DNA from: JAVVSK01 sp036654235
Lineage (GTDB): Bacteria > Bacillota > Clostridia > Christensenellales > CAG-138
NCBI GenBank assembly: GCA_036654235.1
Contig: JAVVSK010000004.1
Location: 62,001-126,000, forward strand
Length of the DNA: 64,000 nucleotides
Reading direction: 5' to 3'
A model generated the notes under the pieces. It was given only the letters and a program-made list of their open reading frames with translations, ran no database searches and was not told the origin of the DNA. Numbering within the stretch: position 1 is the first letter of the stretch; every line of letters starts with the position of its first letter. Shown in pieces: positions 1 through 7,678 of this stretch. The position numbers and the translations under genes were made by a program.

Positions 1-2060
1 TTTTGCCAATCAAGTCCGGCTCCGCCTATACGCGAATATAAAGTACCATTGACATAAAACGCTATATAATCATAGTTCTCACTCTCAGAATCAGCGGTAT
101 AGTCAAACGCAAGTATATCTCCCGCGTCAAGGGTCAAATCGTTTAACGATATTGTTGTACTCGTATTACCGAGCCCTGATATATCCGAAATAACGGCAAT
201 ACGCCCTTCAAAAGTCGCTTCATCTACAAGCCACGGGTGAAGTCTATCGTTTTTAAAGCTCAGGGTTCCGTTTTCTGTATTGAGAGCGGCGCTTATCGGT
301 GCGTCTATTAATGCGGAATCGATAACCGTAACAGCGGAAGACGCGGTAAAGCCGCCCTCTTCCGTAGTCGCCGTTATATTTACCGTTCCCGGAGCAACGG
401 CCGTAACAAGACCAACTTCGTTTACGGAGGCGACATTTTCATTATCAGATGACCACGAAATATTCGTATTTGCAGCGTTCATCGGTTCAACAACGGCGTT
501 TAATTGATACGTCATATCGTCGTATATGCTGATTTCGGTTGGGTTAACCGAAACACCCGTAACATCCGACGGAACGGCGGGTTCAACTCTTATATTGTCG
601 ATAAATCCACAGTCCTCACCGGTACTTGGAGATGTATCTTTCCAAAATGACCATGTGAAAGCATAGTTCCCGCTCGTTGGAATCGTATATTCATAGGTTA
701 GCCAGCCCGTCTGCCCCGTAAGGTTCGCTGTATATGGAACGTTTGCGTAAAGAATAAAGCCATGGAACATATAGGTAGCGTCATTTTTCCAGTCGAACTT
801 TACTTTACTTCCGGCAAGCAGATATCCCGCATCGAACGAAATAAGGGCATATTGATTATTCCCATGCATCGTCGATTTTGCGGCTATGCGCCCGTCTCTT
901 GCGACAACTTCATAAGGAAAAGTCGAACTGTTTGTAAAATTATAGCTGTTGTCTTTTCCGTTGCACGCGTCATTGAGCGTAAACTCGGATAGATGTTCAG
1001 GAGTTATAACGTGTACATTGCATTGTTTTGAAACGGCGGCGTATGCACTGGTAACTGTAACAACGGTATCTCCAATGCCCGTCGCCGTTAATAGTCCCCC
1101 ATCGCCAACCGTAACGACGTTTTCATTATCGCTTAAATAAGTAACGCCGCGCTCCGCAGTCTTCGGCATAACATATGCTGAAAGCTGAGCGGTCTGATCA
1201 ATTAAAAGATAAGCATCTTCGAGGTTCAGCGTCATAGATTCGGGTGGCATATGAACGTAGCCCTCCGGTTCGGCGTAAAGGCAGGTTACTTGCATATTGC
1301 TGCCATAGATATTTCCTATAACCGTCGCAGAGCCCGTTTCAATATTAACAGAGCAAAATTTACTCTCTGTTGTATAGTAAGAAAGAAGAAGAGGCGCGGT
1401 TTTAACGCTCGCCCAATATAGCGTACCACTAGCATAATCCCAAGTCATAGACTGAAGATTGTCCGCTTCAATTCCCGTCTCGCCGATTAAAGTTGCCGCA
1501 CCGTTAGTCTTTGATAATGAATATAAAGAGCAATTCGCGCCTACGCTATAGAGCGTTCCTTCACCGCTACAAGCTAGGGTCAGCATATCGCCTATCCCGC
1601 TTATTCCGACAAGAGTCGTAGCCCCGTCCGTAAGCGAAACCATATAGAGGGAGTCGTCGAGAACAGCATACATAGTGTCCGTTGTATAATCATAAGCCAT
1701 TTCGGAAGCATAGCTCGACCCAACGCTTAAAACCGTTTCAGAATAATCGGTCATATTTGTTTTCACAAATTCATAGGCGTTTTCTGCTGAATATCTATAA
1801 GCGTATACAAATCCATCATAATAATCTCCGGCAATAAAGCTATTCTGGACGAATCCGTTGTTAAAAGCCGCATCCTCCGGATTCCCGGCTGAAAACGAGA
1901 TAAAACCATTCGGTCCACCCATATAATGCGAATCATGATAAAAAATCGAAAACGCATGCATGGTAGTTAATGTCGATTTTTCGGGCTCATTAGCGGTCGA
2001 AAAAGAAATGCAAAAGGTCAATAGAATCGTTGCCATTGCAAATGATATAAGTTTTTTCAT
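1..2060 (-). CDS. Secreted BIG2-domain (Ig-like) repeat protein, C-terminus beyond window
   Basis: Reading starts at ATG 2060 after a GGAGG ribosome site and stays open to the window edge, giving at least 686 residues; the stop codon lies outside. The first ~23 residues are a signal peptide (MKKLISFAMATILL then a polar region). A middle part of about 200 residues carries short repeated strands typical of beta-propeller or TolB-like surface proteins (for example TTDTMYAVLDDSLYMV). Two bacterial Ig-like BIG2 domains follow, each with a YLSDNENVVTV or WSSDNENVASV motif and a G-x-V-TAVAPGTVNITA-type ending. Between and after them are galactose-binding or MAM-like segments. Likely a cell-surface or extracellular protein of unknown ligand. 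It is followed divergently by nothing cotranscribed: the next gene upstream reads the same way but has its own terminator. Confidence 0.8.
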   Translation of the reverse strand, partial: MKKLISFAMATILLTFCISFSTANEPEKSTLTTMHAFSIFYHDSHYMGGPNGFISFSAGNPEDAAFNNGFVQNSFIAGDYYDGFVYAYRYSAENAYEFVKTNMTDYSETVLSVGSSYASEMAYDYTTDTMYAVLDDSLYMVSLTDGATTLVGISGIGDMLTLACSGEGTLYSVGANCSLYSLSKTNGAATLIGETGIEADNLQSMTWDYASGTLYWASVKTAPLLLSYYTTESKFCSVNIETGSATVIGNIYGSNMQVTCLYAEPEGYVHMPPESMTLNLEDAYLLIDQTAQLSAYVMPKTAERGVTYLSDNENVVTVGDGGLLTATGIGDTVVTVTSAYAAVSKQCNVHVITPEHLSEFTLNDACNGKDNSYNFTNSSTFPYEVVARDGRIAAKSTMHGNNQYALISFDAGYLLAGSKVKFDWKNDATYMFHGFILYANVPYTANLTGQTGWLTYEYTIPTSGNYAFTWSFWKDTSPSTGEDCGFIDNIRVEPAVPSDVTGVSVNPTEISIYDDMTYQLNAVVEPMNAANTNISWSSDNENVASVNEVGLVTAVAPGTVNITATTEEGGFTASSAVTVIDSALIDAPISAALNTENGTLSFKNDRLHPWLVDEATFEGRIAVISDISGLGNTSTTISLNDLTLDAGDILAFDYTADSESENYDYIAFYVNGTLYSRIGGAGLDWQ

Positions 2061-2144
2061 ATTACAATCCTCCGTGAAATGTTGATAATAACATTCTAAT
2101 ACATAGGATATTTTTTTTCAAACAATAAACAGTTATATACAAAA

Positions 2145-2175
2145 AATCCCGTTTTTTTGACAAAATTGCGGGATT
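2145..2175 (-). terminator. Intrinsic terminator of the folate cyclo-ligase gene
   Basis: Inverted repeat AATCCCG (2145-2151) and CGGGATT (2169-2175). Read on the minus strand the hairpin is followed by a run of T, so it would end transcription after the cyclo-ligase gene and before the BIG2 gene. Confidence 0.65.
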
Positions 2176-2206
2176 AAATGATTTAAATTATAAAAAGATA
2201 TGCACG

Positions 2207-2770
2207 TTATAGTCGAAAAGTATCTGAAATAACGGCGCTTAACGGAATATCATGCGCTTCGCAGGAGACTTGTTCTATAATTTGGCAAGAAAAACAAAAG
2301 CCACATGTAAAACTCCGCGCCTTATTGAGCAATCGATCGTAATATCCGGCACCTCGCCCAAGCCTATTATGAAATTTATCAAACGCCAAACCGGGCACCA
2401 ATAAAAAATCTATATCATCCGTCGCTATCTCAATGGAACGATATCTATCCGGCTCTTTTATACCGTAAGCACCGTCAATAAACGCATCTCTTTCTTTCGG
2501 CGAAAGAAGCTTTAGAGAAAAGTCCTCAACGCATTTCGGGTAGACTAAGGTTTTCCCGAGTTTTATCGCTTCCTGCTCTATTAATTCGGGATTGCATTCG
2601 GATTTCATCGCCTTGTATATAAGGACGGTTTTTGCGCTTTGAAACTCGGGGGAAGCTAAAACGTTTAAAGAGGCGCGTTCAGAAGCGCGTTCTCTCTCCT
2701 CCTTTGACATAGCACGCAGGGCGATTTTAATCGCCCTGCGCTGTTCAATTTTATTTAATTCGCTATTCAC
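2207..2770 (-). CDS. fau: 5-formyltetrahydrofolate cyclo-ligase
   Basis: Cytosolic enzyme that converts 5-formyl-THF plus ATP to 5,10-methenyl-THF, salvaging a storage folate. The 187-residue length is normal for the family. The hallmark C-terminal motif is clear as LGRGAGYYDRLL (residues ~137-148), preceded by DFLLVPGLAFD. In most relatives the motif is GRGKGYYDR; here the Lys is Ala, a mild deviation. The N-terminus has the usual basic helix with RRAIKIALRAMS. Start is GTG 2770, whose GTGA overlaps the TGA stop of the upstream amidohydrolase gene, so the two are translationally coupled. Folate interconversion fits the amino-acid-fermenting life style, but this gene is housekeeping. Confidence 0.9.
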   Translation of the reverse strand: MNSELNKIEQRRAIKIALRAMSKEERERASERASLNVLASPEFQSAKTVLIYKAMKSECNPELIEQEAIKLGKTLVYPKCVEDFSLKLLSPKERDAFIDGAYGIKEPDRYRSIEIATDDIDFLLVPGLAFDKFHNRLGRGAGYYDRLLNKARSFTCGFCFSCQIIEQVSCEAHDIPLSAVISDTFRL

Positions 2771-3927
2771 GGCTCGTAATGTACCATTTTACCGTCTATT
2801 ATTGTCATCTTGCAGCGGGAACGAACGTCTAACGGGTGTCCGCTAAAAACTGCTATATCCGCGTCTTTCCCTGGCTCAATACTTCCAAGGCGAGAATCAA
2901 GACCGATAACTTTAGCTGCATTTAATGTAATGCATTTTAACGCGATATCCTCGGGCAAGCCCTCTTTAACAGCAATCGACGCGCAAACGGACAAATATTG
3001 CTCAGGTATAACGGGAGAATCGGTCATCATTGCAAAATCTATGCCGTTTTCATAGAGTATACGCGGTGCTTCAAACGTTAGATTTTTAAGCTCAACCTTA
3101 CTTCTATCCGAAAGCAATGGTCCTATTATAATTCCAATAAGGTTGCCTTTTAGCGCTGCTTTGATTTCATCAGGAATCAGGTATCCTTCAGTACAATGGT
3201 CGAGAGTATATTTTATTCCAAATTCATTCGCTATCCGTATGGCGGTTAAAATATCGTCGGCGCGATGGCAATGGATCTTTAAGGGAATTTCGCCCTTTAA
3301 TACCGGTATTAGAGGTTCAAGAGCGAAGTTTAGCTCGAATAGCTTATCCTTCTCCGCTTTTTCTTTCTTTTCAATATACTGTTTAGTATCGAAAAGAGCT
3401 TTTCTTAAAATTGAAGCGATCGCCATTCTAGTCATAGGAGACTTTTTTTGATCAGCATAGACTCCCTTCGGATTTTCACCAAACGCCGCCTTCATAGCGA
3501 TAGGTTCCTTTAATATCATATCCTCGACAGTGCCGCCCGATAGTTTTAAGGCAACGAAAGTTCCACCTATAACGTTTGCGCTTCCGGGCCCGGTTAAAAC
3601 AGTTGTAACGCCCGCCTTCATAGCGTCTTTAAAGCAACGGTCAAACGGATTTATCGCGTCTATCGCGCGAAGAGCCGGAGTAAGCGGATCGGAACACTCG
3701 TTTACGTCTGTTCCTTCAAAGCCTATAGCATCCTCTATCATGCCTATATGACAATGCGCATCGACAAAACCGGGCGTTATACAGCAGCCGGTGAGATCAA
3801 AAACATCAGCGCCTGTATAATCGAGATTTTTACCTATGGCTACGATTTTTTTACCGTCAATAGCGACATCGCCAATAAATGGCTCGTTTGAAACTGGGAA
3901 AATTTTTGCGTTTTTAAGCAGTAACAT
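2767..3927 (-). CDS. Amidohydrolase family protein (imidazolonepropionase/dihydroorotase-like)
   Basis: A 386-residue metal-dependent hydrolase. The N-terminal small beta domain is followed by TPGFVDAHCHIGM with the metal-binding H58 and H60; further ligands are visible in KIHCHRADD and YTLDHCTEGY, and the catalytic Asp in MMTDSPVIP. The C-terminus has the usual LGSIEPGKDADIAVFSG return to the beta domain. This subfamily is common in Clostridia and annotated only as amidohydrolase; the real substrate cannot be read from sequence. Start ATG 3927 follows AAAGGAG. It overlaps the cyclo-ligase gene by four bases and probably forms a two-gene operon with it. Alternative assignments such as imidazolonepropionase are less likely because no hut genes are nearby. 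Confidence 0.85.
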   Translation of the reverse strand: MLLLKNAKIFPVSNEPFIGDVAIDGKKIVAIGKNLDYTGADVFDLTGCCITPGFVDAHCHIGMIEDAIGFEGTDVNECSDPLTPALRAIDAINPFDRCFKDAMKAGVTTVLTGPGSANVIGGTFVALKLSGGTVEDMILKEPIAMKAAFGENPKGVYADQKKSPMTRMAIASILRKALFDTKQYIEKKEKAEKDKLFELNFALEPLIPVLKGEIPLKIHCHRADDILTAIRIANEFGIKYTLDHCTEGYLIPDEIKAALKGNLIGIIIGPLLSDRSKVELKNLTFEAPRILYENGIDFAMMTDSPVIPEQYLSVCASIAVKEGLPEDIALKCITLNAAKVIGLDSRLGSIEPGKDADIAVFSGHPLDVRSRCKMTIIDGKMVHYEP

Positions 3928-4071
3928 GTGTTTCTCCTTTCTTATTTAAGAAGCAGATAATCCATACAGATAATAACACTGTTTTTTTGCATAAACAAGC
4001 GCAAAATGGTGACAATAAATACATAGATATGAAAACTCGTCCAAATTCTACAAAAGAAAACATGATTCTTT

Positions 4072-4098
4072 GCAGGGTGCAAAATTTACGGGAAGAAT
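4072..4098 (+). promoter_or_regulatory. Candidate sigma-H-type promoter of the spoIIA operon
   Basis: GCAGGGTGC (4072-4080), an 11-base spacer, then GAAGAAT (4092-4098). The Bacillus sigma-H consensus is RnAGGAWWW, 11-12 bases, RnnGAAT; the -10 element matches fully and the -35 matches its first five positions. The B. subtilis spoIIA operon is sigma-H driven, so position and type agree. Inference only. Confidence 0.45.
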
Positions 4099-4142
4099 AA
4101 GTAAGAGAAGCACAACTGAGAGAACTACAAAGGAGGGATTAT

Positions 4143-4445
4143 ATGGAATTTAGATGGTCGCAAAACGATAATAAACTCACCGTTTATTTAAAAGGAGAAC
4201 TTGATCATCATAGCGCGGAACAAACCCGAATGGCGATTGATGCAACCCTTAGGGATAAACGGATAACGAAACTCGTTATAGATATGCAGGGCGTTACCTT
4301 CATGGATAGTTCTGGTCTCGGCGTTATACTCGGAAGATATAATATTTTGAACGCGAGAAATGGCACTATCTCTATAACAAATGTAAACCGCAGTATTGAT
4401 AGGATTTTCAAAATGTCTGGCATATATTCGATAATTAAGGACTGA
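4143..4445 (+). CDS. spoIIAA: Anti-sigma-F factor antagonist
   Basis: STAS-domain protein of 100 residues. In the forespore its unphosphorylated form binds SpoIIAB and frees sigma-F; SpoIIAB phosphorylates it on a serine to reverse this. The phosphorylation motif MDSSGLGVILGRY is intact (DSSG at residues 55-58). The N-terminal strand-helix pattern LTVYLKGELDHHSAEQ is typical. ATG 4143 is preceded by AAAGGAGGG with good spacing. First gene of spoIIA (AA-AB-sigF). Unlike the Bacillus operon, where the first two genes are nearly contiguous, 162 bases separate this gene from spoIIAB. Confidence 0.96.
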   Translation: MEFRWSQNDNKLTVYLKGELDHHSAEQTRMAIDATLRDKRITKLVIDMQGVTFMDSSGLGVILGRYNILNARNGTISITNVNRSIDRIFKMSGIYSIIKD

Positions 4446-4607
4446 AATAGGTGAAACAGTCTAAGCTAAACTTAGACTTGGCGAATCTTTGGATTTAATT
4501 CAGGTTTCCCCAATCAACCGAATGAGCCGGCGGATTGCGGATTTTTTTCAAACGCAAATATTTAAACTTCAAGACTTACTTATAGAACTTATAAAAAAGG
4601 AGTACAT
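4446..4607 (+). other. Enlarged spoIIAA-spoIIAB spacer with hairpins
   Basis: No reading frame with a start and ribosome site. It contains a perfect hairpin GTCTAAG (4459-4465), loop CTAAA, CTTAGAC (4471-4477), without a following T-run, and a weaker stem-loop formed by CAATC and GATTG around 4511-4537 that is followed by CGGATTTTTTTC. The second could act as a weak terminator or attenuator between the anti-anti-sigma gene and the anti-sigma/sigma pair. The ribosome site AAAAAAGGAG for spoIIAB lies at the end. Confidence 0.4.
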
Positions 4608-5045
4608 ATGAATAGAAACGAAATGCATTTATCTTTCTTGGGAAAATCGGAGAATGAGGGATTCGCGCGCGTCGTCGCGGCGGCTTTTGCAACTAAACTT
4701 AATCCGACAATAGACGAGCTTTCGGACATACGAACCGCCGTCAGCGAAGCAGTAACAAACGCAATAATCCATGGATATGATAACAAGGCGAAGACCGTAT
4801 ATATGGACGGCGAAATCGAAGGCAATAAAATAACGATAGTTATTCGCGATAAAGGAAAGGGTATTGAGGATATAGAACTGGCCATGCAACCGTTTTATAC
4901 TTCGCGCCCAAATATGGACAGAACCGGAATGGGCTTTTCGGTTATGCAGGCTTTTATGGATGAAGTGCAAGTTGAATCTATTCCCAATATCGGAACGAGC
5001 GTTACGCTAATAAAGCAAATAAAAGAGGCTGAAGGCGATGACTGA
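4608..5045 (+). CDS. spoIIAB: Anti-sigma-F factor / serine kinase
   Basis: GHKL-fold ATPase of 145 residues that holds sigma-F inactive and phosphorylates SpoIIAA. The N-box EAVTNAIIHGY, the G1 box IRDKGKGIED and the G2 box DRTGMGFSVM are all present, so ATP binding should be intact. Length matches the family. ATG 4608 follows AAAAAAGGAG. It overlaps sigF by eight bases, the usual arrangement that keeps anti-sigma and sigma in step through coupled translation. Confidence 0.96.
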   Translation: MNRNEMHLSFLGKSENEGFARVVAAAFATKLNPTIDELSDIRTAVSEAVTNAIIHGYDNKAKTVYMDGEIEGNKITIVIRDKGKGIEDIELAMQPFYTSRPNMDRTGMGFSVMQAFMDEVQVESIPNIGTSVTLIKQIKEAEGDD

Positions 5046-5787
5046 TTTTTCCCCCCTCGACCATGAACATGCACTTTTGCTCATAAAAAGGTCTCAGGAG
5101 GGCGACGAAGCCGCAACGGGTGAGCTCGTTCTAAGAAATATGGCTCTCGTCAAATCTATAATAAAAAAATACATCGGGCGAGGCGTCGAATACGACGATC
5201 TATATCAGATAGGATGTATGGGGCTGATAAAGGCTATACGCAATTTCGATACCGGCTTTAATACGCATTTTTCGACCTATGCTGTTCCTATGATAGCAGG
5301 AGAAGTAAAACGTTTTTTGCGCGACGACGGTATGATAAAGGTTAGCCGATCCCTAAGAGAGCTATCAATACGCGCCGCCTCCGTCCGCGAAAGACTTGCG
5401 ATAGAAACGGGAAAAGAGGCTAGTGTTAACGATATAGCAAGGGAACTTTTGGTCGAACCCGAAGATGTCGCAATGGCTCTCGAAAGTTTAAGACCGCATA
5501 TGTCTATATATGAACCCATGTATGGAGACGCGGCGGAGGATTCCTCCCTATATGTTGACCGCGTCGTTTCAAACGATGCAACCGAAGAAGAGACGATAGA
5601 TAAGGTGCTTCTCGAAACAGCGCTAAGTTCTTTAGATGACCGCGAACGCGGTCTAATCATGATGCGCTTTTATCAGGAAAAAACTCAGAGCGAAATAGCG
5701 GATATACTCGGCGTTTCACAGGTTCAGGTTTCGAGACTCCTAACAAAAACCATAAAGAAAATGCGAGTTTTCGTTATAGGTCTATAA
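5038..5787 (+). CDS. sigF: RNA polymerase sigma-F factor
   Basis: Forespore sigma factor, 249 residues. Region 2 is clear with EYDDLYQIGCMGLIKAI and the -10 recognition helix around NTHFSTYAVPMIAGEVKRF; region 3 follows (SVNDIARELLVEPEDV); region 4 is the C-terminal HTH TQSEIADILGVSQVQVSRL. Position directly after spoIIAB identifies it as sigma-F rather than the closely related sigma-G. Start ATG 5038 lies inside the end of spoIIAB. In Bacillus its product switches on spoIIR, gpr and sigG; spoIIR is found at 48.1-48.8 kb here. Confidence 0.95.
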   Translation: MTDFSPLDHEHALLLIKRSQEGDEAATGELVLRNMALVKSIIKKYIGRGVEYDDLYQIGCMGLIKAIRNFDTGFNTHFSTYAVPMIAGEVKRFLRDDGMIKVSRSLRELSIRAASVRERLAIETGKEASVNDIARELLVEPEDVAMALESLRPHMSIYEPMYGDAAEDSSLYVDRVVSNDATEEETIDKVLLETALSSLDDRERGLIMMRFYQEKTQSEIADILGVSQVQVSRLLTKTIKKMRVFVIGL

Positions 5788-5825
5788 TGAAAAGTGGCAA
5801 TAGAGAGGAGATAATTAAAATTAAA

Positions 5826-5864
5826 TACAATTTGAGCGCCGGAATTCCGTGCGCTCAAATTGTA
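5826..5864. terminator. Long perfect hairpin between convergent sigF and ABC gene
   Basis: Fourteen-base arms TACAATTTGAGCGC (5826-5839) and GCGCTCAAATTGTA (5851-5864) around the loop CGGAATTCCGT. The flanking T-runs are weak on both strands, but location between convergent genes fits a bidirectional terminator. Confidence 0.55.
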
Positions 5865-5896
5865 AATCTACGAACAATATTTAGGAAGTCTTTATT

Positions 5897-7678
5897 TTAA
5901 GCCTCATCTATCCTATAGTTATCGGCTTGCGAATTGAAAAGCTTAGTGTATAGACTGTCGGACTTTTTTAAAAGATTAGCGTGCGTATCAAAATCAACTA
6001 TCTTTCCTCCGTCTATAACGAGTATCTTGTCGCAAAATACGCTGCTCGACATGCGGTGACTTATATAGAGCGCCGTCTTATTTTCAACCATCATGTTGAA
6101 GTTTTCGTATATATCTGCCTCCGCTAATGGGTCTAGGGCGCTAGTCGGTTCATCAAGTATTACAAGGGAAGCATCCTTATAGAGAGAGCGCGCTATCGCT
6201 AACTTCTGATTTTCTCCTCCGGACATTTCTATTCCGTTTTCGTCAAAATTCTTACCTATGAGCGAATCCGTACCTTTTTCAAGTTTGTCTATCTTTGTTC
6301 TAAGCCCCACGTCGTCTATTATCTTCTCCATACGGGGATCGCCCTTCTTCTTACCGGTTATGTTTTCCGTTATCGAATAGTTGAAAAGCTTATAGTCCTG
6401 AAATACGGCCGCTATGCTATCCATATAGCTCTCATATTCATAATCGTATATATCACGCCCGTTTATTAATATTCGTCCGCTGTCCACCTTGTAGAGCCTA
6501 CATATTAGCTTAACGAGGGTCGTCTTCCCCGCACCGTTAAGTCCGACTATTGAAATTTTTTGACCTTTCTTAATAGAAAAACTTATGTCGTTTAAAACGA
6601 TTGCGTTGGATTTCGGGTATGAGAATGTAACGTGCGAAAATTCAATACTCTCTATATCTTTTAAAATCAAATCGCCTTCGTTTTCGCTTTCGTTTGGTAG
6701 GCTCAAAAACTCAACCATTGGTTTCAAGTAATCCAGCATATAACGTATAGTTATTATGCTGTTTAAAAGATCATTAATCGATTTAGCAAAGCTAACGGCG
6801 CTCGAAACATACATCGTAAAAGAGCCTAAGCCTATAGTTCCGCCGAGAGCGTCGCTAACAACGCGAATTCCGACATAGCCGTAAACACTGGCGGTTCTAA
6901 AATCGGTTATTATCGAATTAATAGCATTCAACCTAGCTTGCTTTTTATATAGAACTTTAAAATTTTCTACTATGTTTTTATTGAATTCGCATACCTTATT
7001 AGCTACCGTATCGCTCATTCCGTAGAGTCGATAGTCCTTTTGTGCTTCAAAATTATAACATAAATTTACATAGTATCCATATTTCCTATTTATCGGTATT
7101 ATATTTTTATGAAACTCAGCCTGATCTTTTTTAAAGCGCCAATATATAAATATGCTTATACCGACGGTTATGATTAGGAATACAACAAATTCAACGCTGA
7201 GCGTTAGCATTATAGCCATTAAGCTCAATATAGTAATCGCGTTTTTCATAAACGAGGTAACGTTATTTATTAGCTGAAACATCGCCCCTTGATTCGTTAT
7301 CGCAAAAAGTGCGCGTTCCTTAAGATCAAGGTAATACGGATCCTCAAGTAAACGATATTCGACATTCATTATTTTCTTGCCCATATATTGCGTCATCTTA
7401 TAATCCATATACCTCGCCTTTACGTCGAGAAAGCGCTTCATAGTCTTCGTTAAAAGAGCAAATATGAGGTTTGACACAACTATCGCGCCGCCAAAGATTA
7501 TTAGCATAGTTATATCGCGCGCACCCATAAGTTCATCGATAAGATATTTCGGAATAACGACATTCGTTAAAATTTGAAGCATCGAAAAAAACGAATTCCC
7601 TATGAGTAAAAATATATATGACTTTGATATTTTCCATCCGATTGAAAAAAACAATTTAAGCTTTTTAAAGTCATTCAT
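5897..7678 (-). CDS. ABC transporter, fused permease/ATPase (half-transporter B)
   Basis: Exporter-type half transporter of 593 residues. About 330 N-terminal residues hold six predicted membrane helices (for example YIFLLIGNSFFSMLQIL and FVVFLIITVGISIFIYW). The ATPase has Walker A VGLNGAGKTTLVKL, the signature MSGGENQKLAIARSL, Walker B SLVILDEPTSALDP and the H-loop YISHRMSS, so it should be catalytically competent. The start overlaps the stop of the preceding ABC gene (ATGA), with GGAGGA just upstream. The two half-transporters probably form a heterodimer that exports a peptide, lipid or drug; the substrate is not readable. It ends an operon led by an ArsR-type regulator. Confidence 0.88.
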   Translation of the reverse strand: MNDFKKLKLFFSIGWKISKSYIFLLIGNSFFSMLQILTNVVIPKYLIDELMGARDITMLIIFGGAIVVSNLIFALLTKTMKRFLDVKARYMDYKMTQYMGKKIMNVEYRLLEDPYYLDLKERALFAITNQGAMFQLINNVTSFMKNAITILSLMAIMLTLSVEFVVFLIITVGISIFIYWRFKKDQAEFHKNIIPINRKYGYYVNLCYNFEAQKDYRLYGMSDTVANKVCEFNKNIVENFKVLYKKQARLNAINSIITDFRTASVYGYVGIRVVSDALGGTIGLGSFTMYVSSAVSFAKSINDLLNSIITIRYMLDYLKPMVEFLSLPNESENEGDLILKDIESIEFSHVTFSYPKSNAIVLNDISFSIKKGQKISIVGLNGAGKTTLVKLICRLYKVDSGRILINGRDIYDYEYESYMDSIAAVFQDYKLFNYSITENITGKKKGDPRMEKIIDDVGLRTKIDKLEKGTDSLIGKNFDENGIEMSGGENQKLAIARSLYKDASLVILDEPTSALDPLAEADIYENFNMMVENKTALYISHRMSSSVFCDKILVIDGGKIVDFDTHANLLKKSDSLYTKLFNSQADNYRIDEA

